Shown here: one piece after another, positions 1 through 10,799 of the stretch
How the letters are laid out: every line of letters begins with the position of its first letter
Position numbering within the stretch: the stretch's first letter is position 1
Origin: Doris montereyensis
Taxonomy: Eukaryota > Mollusca > Gastropoda > Nudibranchia > Dorididae
DNA length: 64,000 nt
NCBI GenBank assembly: GCA_037039925.1
Contig: JAXRKP010000484.1
Coordinates: 70,557 to 134,556, forward strand
Direction of reading: 5' to 3'
Notes under the pieces: model-generated
The model's database searches: none
Seen by the model: only the letters and a program-made list of their open reading frames with translations
What the model was told of the DNA's origin: nothing
Made by a program: the position numbers and the translations under genes

Positions 1-570
1 TTACAAGACATTAGCCTTAAACAACTCCTGACGCCTAGGGGCAGAGCCTGCCTGATCTAACCGTCTACAATCTGAAAAGACAGGCTGCCTTACAAGGCTT
101 AGAAACAGTAGAACTGTCACTCCTTAGCCTTAATAGGTAAATCAAACAAAACACTAGCTTATGGCAGACTCAACGGTGGCAGGCATAGGGACTGGGGTTG
201 GTGCATCAAGCTCAGGCACACGTGCAGGGGTCACAGCTAGGGAGGCAGGGCAGGCTTTGACTTTTTCAAGATCATTAATCTCTTTCGTAAGAGATTTAAA
301 TTATCTTTCAGAGAACATCTTTTTGTCTTTTTTTCAAAGCCTTTAATACTGCTACTTTTGGGAAACTGGGGACCTTTGGTGAACAAACTTTTTAGCCTTA
401 CAAGGCTTAACTTGGTTTAACAAACATTAGCCTTACAAGGCTTAGAATCGAAACCTTAGCCTTACAAGGCTTAAAAAGCAAACATTAGCCCTTACAAGGT
501 GAGCCTTACAAGGCTTAGAAACAGAACCATTAGCCTTACATAGGTAAATCAAACAAAACACTACTTGGTC
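1..570. repeat. Cluster of near-palindromic AGCCTTACAAGGCT motifs
   Basis: The 14-base motif AGCCTTACAAGGCT, close to its own reverse complement, occurs at about 86, 394, 429, 457 and 502, with shorter variants between. The phrase 'aggtaaatcaaacaaaacac' appears twice (about 136 and 543), so the stretch is also an imperfect direct duplication. No convincing gene was seen. A related 'cccttgtaaggcta' occurs near 38550, so the motif may belong to a dispersed element. Confidence 0.6.
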
Positions 571-674
571 CAAGGCAGGAGGGACTGGGGACAAACGTGC
601 AGGGGTCACAGGAGGCAAGCAGGCTCAACAGTGACAGGGTAGGGACTGGGGTGGTGCCAATGGGTCAGGTAGAG

Positions 675-960
675 TCAGGTGAGACATGAGGAGATCATCT
701 GGTCCAGAGGAAGACAAACCAGGCCAGACGGGGTCGACGTCATGGGCTCAGAACCCAGCGCTGGCCAATCAGCAGTGGATGATGGAGGCGGTGATGGTGA
801 GCACAATGGAAGTGGCGATGGTGGGCGTGATGGAGGTGGTGATGGTGATAATGGAAACGGTGAAGATGGGAAAAAGGCTCTCCCATCCATGCCTGAAGGG
901 CCGATGGGTTTTTTCCCATATTCTTCAAAAGCTTAGCCCTCTTCCTCTGTGCACACAAAA
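675..960. repeat. GGTGATGG-type low-complexity stretch
   Basis: Imperfect repeats of GGTGATGG/GGCGATGG run from about 780 to 870. All frames on both strands stay open for 70-95 codons, giving Gly/Asp-rich, Met/Val-rich, His-rich or Pro/Ser-rich peptides. Open frames in every register are what a stop-free simple repeat gives by itself, so no gene is called. Confidence 0.5.
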
Positions 961-1021
961 ACTGTCTACGTAAATCCTTTTGGAAATAAAAACATCCGAC
1001 AGAGAAATGTCACGAAGCAGT

Positions 1022-1258
1022 TTAAGGAAATCTCTGTAGGACCCTCCATGCTGCAGAATAAAACTCCCCCAGGTCGACCGCAACAGCGTTGGTGCCCAAG
1101 CCCCTCTGGAAAGTAGAGACGTCCAAGGCCCTAGTCACAGTCACACCCATAGCCTGAAGGGCATCACTAAGGAACTCCAAATCAATTGGAGTGTTGATAA
1201 AAATCTCTGCAGCATCCCCAGTCTTCCCCTTGGCGGCCTTCACAATCCGCAGAATGCG
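1022..1258 (-). pseudogene. Unrecognised ORF fragment, possibly retroelement ORF1/gag-like
   Basis: A minus-strand frame of about 79 codons runs from near 1258 to a stop at 1022. It has ordinary protein composition, for example IFINTPIDLEFLSDALQAMG and VAVDLGEFYSAAWRVLQ. Just past the stop another frame continues with LLRDISLSDVFISKRIY, so a single indel may separate two parts of one older ORF. I do not recognise the family. Position upstream of a transposase relic and the balanced composition suggest a decayed mobile-element protein, which is inference. An inverted repeat (TCCTATT, 8-base gap, AATAGGA) lies at about 1267-1288. Confidence 0.3.
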
Positions 1259-1350
1259 CGGCTAGATCCTATTGGCCGGGTAATAGGATTCGGGGCATAT
1301 TTTCAAAAACCAACCTTCCACCTAAGTAAGAAGAATTAAGAAAAAATGAA

Positions 1351-2108
1351 TTAGAAAAGCTTTTTGTCACGAGAAGCCACAACGAGATACTTATATGCTT
1401 CATCACTGTACCAGGTCATTTTGTTTTGCTCTAGCTTGAGGGTTTTCAATTGCTTAGGCAAATATTTCCGTCGCACATCGATGTTTCCAGTGTAGTGGTG
1501 ACGGTTGTGTGACAGAAATTGCAGCAGAGGCACCGACGTATAAAAACAATCACTGAAAACATGATTGCCCTTGTCCAATGGTGACAGTAGCTTCGCAAAA
1601 ACTTTGACAGCTTGGGCAGATGTTGGGTCAATGTCTGTGTGATATGATGTATTAGCACCATAATAGGTGAACACATTGTACACATACCCAGTTGCACTGT
1701 CGCGGAGGCCGAAGGTCTTGATGTGATATTTGGACGGCTTTGAGGCATTGAATTGCTTGTGTCGCCACCGTCCCTTATATCCGATGATCATCTCATCAAT
1801 TGACATTTCTTTGTCAGGGTAGAACGCATTTTGAAATCTAACCATCATTGATTATAGAAATAGCTCGATCTTCTTCTGTTGCATATGCAATGAATCCTTC
1901 CCACCCGCATGGAGCATTGTGTGATGATATATAATTTCAAAGGGTTGCCGGAGTCATCATCTGTCCATACCAGGATGTGTATAGCTGTCCTTTCTTTGTT
2001 GCCCAGTAGTCCTTTATACTCTTGTCTTGGATGGAGACCCATGGCAATCAGGATGGCAAAGAGTGTCAGCAAATCTGGCCGTGAAACGGGCTCCATCCAA
2101 TTATACAC
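1351..2108 (-). pseudogene. piggyBac-family transposase relic, N-terminal and catalytic part
   Basis: Two overlapping minus-strand frames, 2108-1845 and 1848-1351, read as consecutive pieces of a piggyBac (PGBD4-like) DDE transposase broken by a frameshift. The first carries the region before the catalytic core (WMEPVSRPDLLTLFAILIAM). The second, 165 codons long, has SIDEMIIGYKGR, whose Asp at residue 18 matches the first catalytic Asp of piggyBac, then SKPSKYHIK, and FSDCFYTS, whose Asp at residue 100 matches the second. It stops at DKKLF before the third catalytic Asp. A further minus-strand frame at 2066-2251 may be a frameshifted upstream piece. The frameshift, truncation and displaced C-terminal part show an inactive copy. 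Confidence 0.85.
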
Positions 2109-2254
2109 TGAATGCTGACGATGGGGAGTGTTTTTATATACCTCAAGAAGAGTACATTTAAAGCTTGCACTTTCAGCATTTGATCATTTGAAAATGTCTC
2201 TTCCACATGTGAAATATGTTTTAAAGGGAGGTGAATGTCATCAACGGTCAAGTC

Positions 2255-2940
2255 AAGACTCTACAGTTCTTTCCCAGGTTCTCTGATGAATTCAGGCTTG
2301 CCATGCAATTAACTCGATTTGAAGACATTTTGTTTTTGTAAATTAACCTGCATGAAGTTATGGGGTTTTCTTCTCAAACACTGGCACACACTGTTTAAAT
2401 GGACATACAAATTTCAGTTAGAATACTTGTTTTGTGCTTAAGATCAAAGAATTTCTTACAAATTCTCCACTTTCTTGCATTTCCTTGCTCAGTGATGGAG
2501 TTTTTTATTTGACTTTCCGCATAATTTTATAAAGAAATTGTCTTTTTTTGTTGTCACACTCCTTTTCTGGAAAATAGCAAGAATGTCATTTTGGGACAAA
2601 TGTTTTTGTCATGTCATTCGTTGACACAAAAGAAAAGTAAGACGCATTGAGTGCATCCTGAAGAAGAATGTTCAACCACCTATGTCCAATCCTCTCCTTT
2701 TGGGAGGAGACAATTTAAATTGGAACATAATATATATAAGGTGCCCCAAGCGAAAATTTCATTTGGCTTGGAAGTTATTTTTGTTTATTCTACCAAAAAT
2801 AACTTGCAAGCCCACGAAGAAAGCAACTTATTTCATTAAAATAAATGACAAAGTTATTGATTTTTCAAGATTTATTAAATTCATATTTTTTTAAATACAC
2901 AATTTCTTTCATTTTCAAGATGCCATCACACATACAATTT
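2255..2940. other. AT-rich stretch, no gene recognised
   Basis: Between the two piggyBac blocks I see only AT-rich sequence with short frames that look random. It may be decayed non-coding sequence of the transposon or later insertion. Confidence 0.4.
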
Positions 2941-2941
2941 T

Positions 2942-3130
2942 TTAATTACGGTGATGGGTGCTGTAATATGACAACATCTGGTCAGCCCGATCACATCCAT
3001 TCATCTCATGGTTGTAGTTGTCAATGATGATCGGTTTGACTACATGCCGTCTTCCTTCTTCACGTTCCACCCAACCAACCCGACCTTTGCTTGAAACAAC
3101 ACCACAAATCAATACAGGCAGGATAAAAAG
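2942..3130 (-). pseudogene. piggyBac-family transposase relic, C-terminal catalytic part
   Basis: The minus-strand frame ending at 2942 contains SSKGRVGWVEREEGRRHVV followed by NHEMNGCDRADQMLSYYS. The latter matches the piggyBac signature around the third catalytic Asp (usual form Y-N-x-x-M-x-G-V-D-x-x-D-Q). On the minus strand this block lies upstream of the N-terminal block at 1351-2108, the reverse of the normal order. The two blocks therefore come from a rearranged copy or two separate insertions. Upstream of about 3130 the frame loses similarity. Confidence 0.8.
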
Positions 3131-4060
3131 TCGAATAGACCTTATACGAAACAAATAGTCATGGTTAGTCTTGAACACCGATAGATCGGTGAATTGAGAA
3201 AATGGCGACAGAACGACCACAGATATATCGGTGAATAGGAAAGAAAGAGTTAATGCCCCAACAGTAAATAAGGCTATCAATATCAACAAACATTTTATGG
3301 TCCATTTGAGTGTGGGGCTTATTGTCCCCTGTCACCTAAATATCGCTTTAAAAAATAAGAGGAATATGCAATTCAGTTGAACAGAGTGAATTTCACATGC
3401 TGGTTTGTTTACAACCAGAATGGAACTCTTCTGTGTGAAAAGGCGATGTAAGCTTGCGATAACAAAATAGTTTGCAGTGCATGTTCTCAATAATAGAATA
3501 TTGCATCATCAAATACTTTACTCGGTATGTAAAAAATATCTCAAACTAAATAGATATACTCCATTGAATTTAATTACGTCTTATTTTGCTTAACAGTGAT
3601 GGTAAGAATTACTGCGCCACATGAGGCAGTGACGCTGGTTCTAAAAATAGACGGCTCGCCAAAAGGTAGAACAAAAGAATCGTCTTCGCTGGCGAAGTCA
3701 GAAATTAGACCGCGTATCCTTTGTTACAGTAGTCCTTGCCCAAAACACATACACATGGAATTTCAAACAACCTTTTTGGAATAACCATAACATGGGGTGA
3801 GATTACAATTTCAGGTGAAAACCTTTTTGCACAAAGCTACCGGATGGCATTTTTGGATGACAATAGGTACTCAATATTGATTTTTCATATTATGTAACGT
3901 GTCTAAATGAATTGAATGGTATATCATGAAAGAACTTTCTATTCTGAGCATTTTGGTACCAAATACATTATTGTTGGTTGATTTTGAAGCATGCTATGAA
4001 TTTTTTAAACATTGCAAATCTTTAAAAATTACGCCATGGTTAACTATAAGGAGAGACTTA
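3131..4060. other. No gene recognised
   Basis: AT-rich sequence with short frames on both strands; no recognisable domain, RNA gene or tandem repeat. Confidence 0.4.
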
Positions 4061-4065
4061 GTCGT

Positions 4066-4190
4066 GTCATTGCAGTGAGCGGCTGGCGGGCGGTACTGGT
4101 ATAGTACTAATAGTAGACATAGATCCCGCTGCTCTCCTTCCACAAGCTTTTCATCTCGCTGTTTCCTCTTACTTAATCCTGAGATCACAG
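4066..4190 (-). repeat. Family S short interspersed element, degenerate
   Basis: Read on the minus strand it contains GTGATCTCAGGATTAAGTAA then GAGGAAACAGCGAGATGAAA, the core of a roughly 130-bp element that recurs at least 13 more times in this window. Confidence 0.55.
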
Positions 4191-4439
4191 CACATGTAAT
4201 AGCAGTAGACAAGGTATAATATTGCAATGGAACAAGACAATATGTTTTTACAAGTTTCAATGTCCTTGAAATAAAATTGGGGGGGGGATTGATGAGAATA
4301 AAAAGTGATCTGACCACCGGAACTCAAGAGAGACCAAAAATCCCAAATAATGTACATTCTGTCTAAAGACATCTTCATTGTCATTTGCCATTTGGGTGTA
4401 TGGGGGGGGGGGGGTTATGTTTACATTCAGAATCTTTGA

Positions 4440-5445
4440 TAGTTCATCTCAATCATCAGTACCATGTCATCTGAGAATTTATTTCCCTTACTCTTTACTT
4501 TGTCATTCGACAATCCACCTATTCATTAGTACTATTTGAAATTACCATATCATTTGAGAATTTATTACATTCCCATTCTCCATTACCATGTCATTTGAAA
4601 ATTGAAGGGGTCATTTCAATACTGTGCCTAAGTCACAATTACGTCATTTAGAGAAAAACGCCAAAAACTATGGACTTTGTGGCGCTGTCTGCTGTGGGAA
4701 TTCCAACTTTCAAATGGCTGTAAACCGTTACCATGTCATTTGAGAATTTATCCCATTCACCATTACTATGTCATTTGAGAATTTATCCCATTCACCATTA
4801 CCATGTCATTTGAGAATTTATCCCATTCACCATTACCATGTCATTTGAGAATTCATCCCATTCACCATTACCATGTCATTTGAGAATTCATCCCATTCAC
4901 CTTTATCATGTCATTTGAGAATTTATCCCATTCACCATTACCATGTCATTTGAGGATTTATCCCATTCACCATTACCATGTCATTTGAGAATTCATCCCA
5001 TTCACCATTACCATGTCCAATGAGAATTCATCCTAGTCACCACTACACTACCATGTCATTTGAGAATTTATCCCATTTATCATTACCATGTCATTTGAAT
5101 TTGAGAATTTATCCCATTTATTATTACCATGTCATTTGAATTTGAGAATTTATCCCATTTATCATTACCATGTCATTTGAATTTGAGAATTTATCCCATT
5201 TATCATTACCATGTCATTTGAATTTGAGAATTTATCCCATTTATCATTACCATGTCATTTGAATTTGAGAATTTATCCCATTTATCATTACCATGTCATT
5301 TGAATTTGAGAATTTATCCCATTTATCATTACCATGTCATTTGAATTTGAGAATTTATCCCATTTATCATTACCATGTCATTTGAATTTGAGAATTTATC
5401 CCATTTATCATTACCATGTCATTTGAATTTGAGAATTCAATTTCT
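4440..5445. repeat. Minisatellite, 35-bp then 41-bp units
   Basis: Tandem units carrying TACCATGTCATTTGAGAATT. To about 5060 the unit is about 35 bp and contains CCCATTCACCA. From about 5060 it is 41 bp, with an extra ATTTGA and ending CCCATTTATCA; these units are more uniform. The change of unit inside one array suggests a recent second expansion of a variant. No coding frame. Confidence 0.9.
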
Positions 5446-5819
5446 TCACTATGGAATAAAAGCGTAGACAAAAATGTGACCATGTCATTTTTTGCTCTGT
5501 TGATGTTTAAAAACGAATAACTAAATCCCAAATAGACATGTATGTGTTTTGTAGATTTTAACTTGTGTTTTGTTTTTTTTTAATTTTCGTTGTTTTGTTG
5601 ATTTAAACTTGTGTATTTTTAAAAAGTTTTTTCATTGTTTTGTGTGACAAAAATATTCGGTGTTTTGTTTATGTTACAATTACATATAGTTCCAATAGCG
5701 TAAAATTTGTTTTGTTTTCCCTCCTTAGTTTAGTAATATAAGTACATATAACGTTTTTGTTGATACGGGGGGGGGGGTTAGATTTCGCTTGAAAACACTC
5801 AGTAAAATGTTTCAATAGT

Positions 5820-5880
5820 AGGCAGGGCTCAAACCCACTACCTTTTGGTTCGAGGTTGACACCTTGCCTCCCATATGGAG
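5820..5880 (-). repeat. Family B SINE, head fragment
   Basis: The stretch 'gctcaaacccactacctttt' and what follows is the reverse complement of the tRNA-like head (box B end) of the family B SINE seen complete at 6297. Confidence 0.55.
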
Positions 5881-6021
5881 AAGAAAAACGGATATGGACC
5901 TGAAAAGGACATCACAATCAGACAGAAGTGGTGACAGTAGCCCAGATGAAATAGAGGACGATGGAGTGGCCAATACCCACAACTAGGTCGGAATAGATGA
6001 TATATAATGATTTATCTTTGC

Positions 6022-6245
6022 TACTGGTGTGGCCGAGCGGCTAGGCTGCCGGATCGGCTATCATGAGGTCCCTGGTTCAAATCCTAGGCAAACTAGGTCC
6101 AACATTGTGTTCCTTGGGAAAAGACACGTTACCCTCATTTTCCCTACGCTACCCAGGTGCAAATGGGTACAACTAGTACAAGCACTAACTTGGGAGTGAA
6201 AACGTGTGTCAGACTAGTATTCTGGCCAGGAGGTGATTATTATCT
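6022..6245 (+). repeat. Family A SINE (tRNA-derived)
   Basis: The 5' end is tRNA-like: GTGGCCGAGCGGCTAGGCTG resembles an RNA polymerase III box A (Leu/Ser tRNA type), and GGTTCAAATCC about 35 bp on is a box B. The body carries 'ccttgggaaaagacacgtta' and ends near 'ggaggtgattattatc'. About ten further copies, full or partial, occur in the window. Confidence 0.8.
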
Positions 6246-6296
6246 GCTTCCCCCTATTGAAACTGGGATACGTGCAGCTCTATGGAGGGGAGGGGG

Positions 6297-6605
6297 AGGG
6301 GAGAGACTCGGTAGTCCTTCAAGGTGTCACTAGTGTCGACCTTCAACCAAAAGGTAGTGGGTTCGAGCCCCGTCGATTGGAAATATTTCTCAAATTTTTG
6401 AGCAAAATCTACCCCACTGGTCCAGGTAGGTGGATCAACACCTGGTCTCATTGAAGACGGACGATTCAGGAGGTGTGCAGATCACAACACTCTGTGCATG
6501 TGAAAGATCCCTTGGCTGTTTACAGGGCGGTCCGGGCAAATTAAAAATTCTACCAAAGACCCTGAGATCACCTTCTGTGGATGTGGGTAAATCAAATCAA
6601 AACAG
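6297..6605 (+). repeat. Family B SINE (tRNA-derived)
   Basis: The tRNA-like head ends with GTGGGTTCGAGCCCC (box B). The body contains 'ccaggtaggtggatcaacac', 'cagatcacaacactctgtgc' and 'ggctgtttacagggcggtcc', and the tail is 'gtgggtaaatcaaatcaaaa'. This body recurs at 14755, 15385, 19275, 28320 and 49985. Confidence 0.8.
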
Positions 6606-6654
6606 CGCCATGGGCTTGAAGTTGAAAGAACTTTACTTTTTTTCTTTAACTTGT

Positions 6655-6800
6655 GACGCAGAGGTCACGGGTTTGCCCGTGGTGGCCAGGATTTGTTTGT
6701 CTATTCCTTGTATTTGTCTCGTCATTGGGATATGGGGGTTTTCATATTATCTTATGTCATTACCTTCACTATTAGTACAGTCGCTTTTGTTTAAAAAAAC
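6655..6800 (+). repeat. Family C SINE, fragment
   Basis: Contains a degraded box B ('cacgggtttgcccgtggtgg') and the family C body ('ctattccttgtatttgtctc', 'tatgtcattaccttcac'). More complete copies lie at 10095 and 47635. Confidence 0.5.
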
Positions 6801-7320
6801 GATACATAGCTGCCATGCCAACTGGCATGTTGGAATTAAAAATTAATGGAAATGAAAGTATGGCAAGTTGGCAAAAGATACACGTTCTAAAGATAGCCAT
6901 TATATTAACAAAACTTGACAATGACAGGAGTTGGACCAAGAAATTAATAACGAGCTTCATGAAAATGGTCCCAAAAATGGCAGACAGGCCAAATGTAAAA
7001 CGCACTACAAGCAAGAAATAGAAAAGAGAACGTTTTAAGTCGCTACATATTGGTCATTCGTGGCTCACAGTACAGGGGTTTTCTGTTGACCCATGATGAT
7101 CAGCCTTTCTAAGTTTCTGTCACTCCAGTGATTGCCTTTTTACCATTAAACGAGTTTTAATAGGAATGCTCTGATCTGAATGATATAATGAAATATTATT
7201 CCGAGGGAAGCATTTACAAACTCTTAGTCTTACGGAATAATGATCTAGAAACTAAACGTTTCTGAAAGAAATTGGAGTATATCGAGAATTTTCGTGGATG
7301 AGACTGAGAGGCACTCAATA
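6801..7320. other. No gene recognised
   Basis: Short frames on both strands (about 70-80 codons near 6772-7021) look like chance and match nothing I know. The last bases before the (ATT) tract, 'gaggcactcaataaatgcat', resemble the tail of a SINE or LINE. Confidence 0.35.
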
Positions 7321-7321
7321 A

Positions 7322-7324
7322 ATG

Positions 7325-7385
<61 letters not shown>

Positions 7386-7402
7386 TATTATTATTATTAT
7401 TA
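7322..7402. repeat. (ATT)n microsatellite
   Basis: About 27 ATT units with one interruption. The preceding 'ataaatgcatt' is typical of a retroposon 3' tail. Confidence 0.9.
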
Positions 7403-7424
7403 TCAGGTAGCCAAAAACATTGTT

Positions 7425-7545
7425 CTTCTGTCTATTCCTTTGTATTTGTCTGGTTTTTTATTCCCAAGGACTTCAATTAAGTTCAAAGTTCAATATTTAT
7501 TTCATGTTCTCATTTATCACTTTCGACATGCTCCTCCTTTCTTGC
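7425..7545 (+). repeat. Family C SINE body fragment
   Basis: 'tctattcctttgtatttgtc' and 'tatcactttcgacatgctcc' match the body of the family C element at 47635 and 10095. No tRNA-like head is present. Confidence 0.45.
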
Positions 7546-7789
7546 CTCATTACTTATTCACTGTTTGTCTTTTTATCGGAGGGTGGTTTGCCAGTTGTAC
7601 ACATGTTCAGGCACTGGTCGCTGGGATCTTTTTTCATTTTTTTCCCATATTGTTTTTTGACACAAGGTCTTAATATGCTTATTAAAAAAATAATACATAA
7701 ATATTATGTACCTGAGATTTCAGGGTATCCTGTCTATCTATGACAGGTTACCTGGCATCAGTAAAGTAAATAAAAAAAATTAATTTTAA

Positions 7790-8128
7790 GTTCCTTCAAG
7801 GTCGATACGGCCCAATGGCATTAAGTGGAACAGGTAGCCGTAATACTTATCATTATTATAAAAGCTAGCTGAAACTAAAGTTCCTTCAAGGCGTTATGAC
7901 CAATAGAGCCGGAGCTTATCCCGATTTCTATAGTGTGAAGCAGAACAGGTGATAATAATCACCTCCTGGACAGGACACTAGTCTGACGCAAGTTTTTACT
8001 CCCAAGCAGGTGGTGTACCCATTTTGCACCTGCGTCCTAGTAGGGAAATGCATGTTAGTGTTGAGTCTCTTTCCCAAGGAACACAATATCCGGCCTGACT
8101 TTACTAGAATTCAGAATCTGGGACCTCA
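7790..8128 (-). repeat. Family A SINE, running into a tandem array
   Basis: On the minus strand this is a family A body ('aggtgattattatcacctgt' region, 'cactagtctgacgcaag' complement, 'tttcccaaggaacacaatat' complement). Its tRNA-like head, at the high-coordinate end, passes without a break into the array at 8105-9545. Confidence 0.7.
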
Positions 8129-9545
8129 TGATCCCCACTAAAAACTAGCTGAGAAGCCCACTTAATTCGAACCTGGGACCTCATGATCCCCACTAAAAAC
8201 TAGCTGAGAAGCCCACTTAATTCGAACCTGGGACCTCATGATCCCCACTAAAAACTAGCTGAGAAGCCCACTTAATTCGAACCTGGGACCTCATGATCCC
8301 CAGTTAGCTGAGAAGCCCACTTAAGAACCTGGGACCTTATGATCCCCACTAAAAACTAGCTGAGAAACCCCTTAATTCGAACCTGGGACCTCATGATCCC
8401 CACTAAAAACTAGCTGAGAAGCCCCTTAATTCGAACCTGGGACCTCATGATCCACACTAAAAACTAGCTGAGAAGCCCACTTAATTCGAACCTGGGACCT
8501 CATGATCCCCAGTTCGGCCTAGCCACTAAAAAACTAGCTGAGAAGCCCACTTATTCGAACCTGGGACCTCATGATCCACACTGCCACCTAAAAACTAGCT
8601 GAGAAGCCCCCTTAATTCGAACCTGGGACCTCATGATCCCCAGTTCAGCCCAGCCACTAAAAACTAGCTGAGAAGCCCCCTTAATTCGAACCTGGGACCT
8701 CATGATCCCCACTAAAAACTAGCTGAGAAGCCCACTTAATTCGAACCTGGGACCTCATGATCCCACTAAAAACTAGCTGAGAAGTCCCCTTAATTCGAAC
8801 CTGGGACCTCATGATCCCCAGTTCGGCCTAGCCACTAAAAACTAGCTGAGAAGCCCACTTAATTCGAACCTGGGACCTCATGATCCCCACTAAAAACTAG
8901 CTGAGAAGCCCACTTAATTCGAACCTGTGACCTTATGATCCCCAGTTCGGCCTAGCCACTAAAAACTAGCTGAGAAGCCCACTTAATTCGAACCTGGGAC
9001 CTCATGATCCCCACTAAAATCTAGCTGAGAAGCCCCTTAATTCCAACCTGTGACCTTATGGTCCCCAGTTCCTTCCCTAGCACCACTAAAAACTAGCTGA
9101 GAAGCCCCCTTAATTCGGAACCTGAGACCTTATGGTCCCCAGTTCGGCCTAGCCACTAAAAAATTAGCTGAGAAGCCCACTTAATTCGAACCTGAGACTG
9201 AGACCATATGATCCCCAGTTCAGGCCTAGCCACTAAAAACTAGCTGAGAAGCCCCCTTAATTCGAACCTGAGACCTTATGGTCCCCAGTTCAGCCTAGCC
9301 ACTAAAAATTAGCTGAGAAGCCCCCTTAATTCGAACGTGAGACTGAGACCATATGATCCCCAGTTCAGCCTAGCCACTAAAAACTAGCTGAGAAGCCCCT
9401 TAATTCGAACCTGAGACCTTATGATCCCCAGTTCAGCCTAGCCACTAAAAACTAGCTGAGAAGCCCCTTAATTCGAACCTGAGACCTTATGGTCCCAAGT
9501 TCAGCCTAGCCACTAAAAACTAGCTGAGAAGCCCACTTAATTATA
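8105..9545. repeat. Tandem array made from a SINE tRNA-like head
   Basis: About 22 units of 55-70 bp, each with 'actaaaaactagctgagaag' followed by 'ttcgaacctgggacctcatg'. The second part is the reverse complement of the family A box B and anticodon-arm region. Some units carry an extra 'cagttcggcctagcc', again from the tRNA-like head. Later units share 'gagaccttatggtcccc', so subfamilies are ordered along the array. Every unit keeps an almost intact box B. Confidence 0.85.
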
Positions 9546-10030
9546 ATAATAAATAGTTCTTGTGTAGCGCCCCACCCCGATATATACCAAGCTCAGAACA
9601 CTCAGACGTATGCATATAATGTACACACACCAACACGATATACACGTTACACATGACAAACATATTTCAAAGCATAGGATGATAATACAAAAGACAGTTG
9701 ACTAATGAACTATGTTTATGACATTGACACTAACAGCAGTGAGAAACATGAATCTGTGGGGGTTTTAAGTTATGACTGTGTGGAAAATAGGTGAGTTTTA
9801 AGTTTAAAATTTTTTTCTTAAATGTCTCTATTGATTATTGATTCTATTTCTCTTAAGTGTTTGGGGAGAGAGTTCCAGACTTTTGGGGCGCAAAACAAGA
9901 AAAACGTTTCACCAACTGTTTTAAGGCGTCCATGAGGAACTATTAACAAACTTCTATCGGCTGAAGATCTAAGCTAACTATTGATAATAATATTATACTG
10001 GTGAGACAGGTTCTGGATCTAAATCTTGAT
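9546..10030. repeat. Dispersed repeat E, retroposon-like
   Basis: The segment 'tcttgtgtagcgccccaccc' and 'agagagttccagacttttgg' are of a type common in invertebrate retroposon tails. The part with 'caatacaaaagacag'-like sequence recurs, diverged, at about 13190-13500. Confidence 0.45.
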
Positions 10031-10094
10031 CTAAGTGAAGAAAACAATTGCCTGATGGTGTGTGTGTGTGTGTCTGTCAAAGTCAATTGAACAC

Positions 10095-10300
10095 ACTAAA
10101 TTATAAAGACAAACATTGAGGCAAGGGGCATGTCGAAAGTGAAGGAAATGACATGAAATAATATCAAAGCCCCATAGGAACAAAGACCAAGGAATAAACA
10201 GAATTTTTCTTTGGCCACCATGGGGATTGAACCAGCGACCTCTGCATCGCTCCTCGAGTGTAGTTAGCTCGGTTGGTTGGTAGCACGCATTCTTTTCATG
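10095..10300 (-). repeat. Family C SINE (tRNA-derived)
   Basis: On the minus strand the head has a box A-like TAGCTCGGTTGGTTGGTAGC and a box B-like 'ctggttcaatccccatggtg', followed by the body 'ggtctttgttcctatggggc'. The same organisation is seen at 47635-47825. Confidence 0.7.
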
Positions 10301-10304
10301 GCGA

Positions 10305-10455
10305 GGCAATGGGTGCCGAATCAGAGGTTCAATCTATTCCATCTTTGTTCCTATGGGGCTTTAAAAAAATGTCATCTATTCCTTGTATTGTCTTGTCTTT
10401 TGTTCCTAAACCTTTAATATTATTTAATGTCATCATCCTTCACTTTTAACACACT
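10305..10455 (+). repeat. Family C SINE, second copy in inverted orientation
   Basis: 'cagaggttcaatctattcca' then 'ctttgttcctatggggcttt' repeats the family C box B and body on the plus strand, directly after the minus-strand copy, so the two lie head to head. Confidence 0.6.
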
Positions 10456-10799
10456 GGTGACTTAATATAACGCAAAACCGTTACATGAGTGAGAGCAAAA
10501 CCGTTACATGAGACTGAGAGGTGTTGAACGAGTGGGGTGTTGCCACAAGAAGTTGACATAAGAAGAAATTTCTTTATATAGAAATCGGAGAGAGAAAAAG
10601 GGCCTTAAAAAACAAGGCGTTGACAGGTGTGTGCATATTGAATGGTATCGACTGTATCCTATGTCAATCCCACTGTTAATATTTTTTCTCCAAACCATAA
10701 AATAAAGTATAAAAGCAAGACTTGGTTCATTTTTTACGCTGATAGTCGACTTATGGCCTTTCCGCTGATTTTGCCATCGGCCATTTTCGCCTGGGCAGC

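Noticed and set aside
6022..6110. Candidate functional tRNA gene
   Set aside because: Box A and box B are present, but the sequence does not fold into a full cloverleaf by eye and continues into a SINE body repeated elsewhere.
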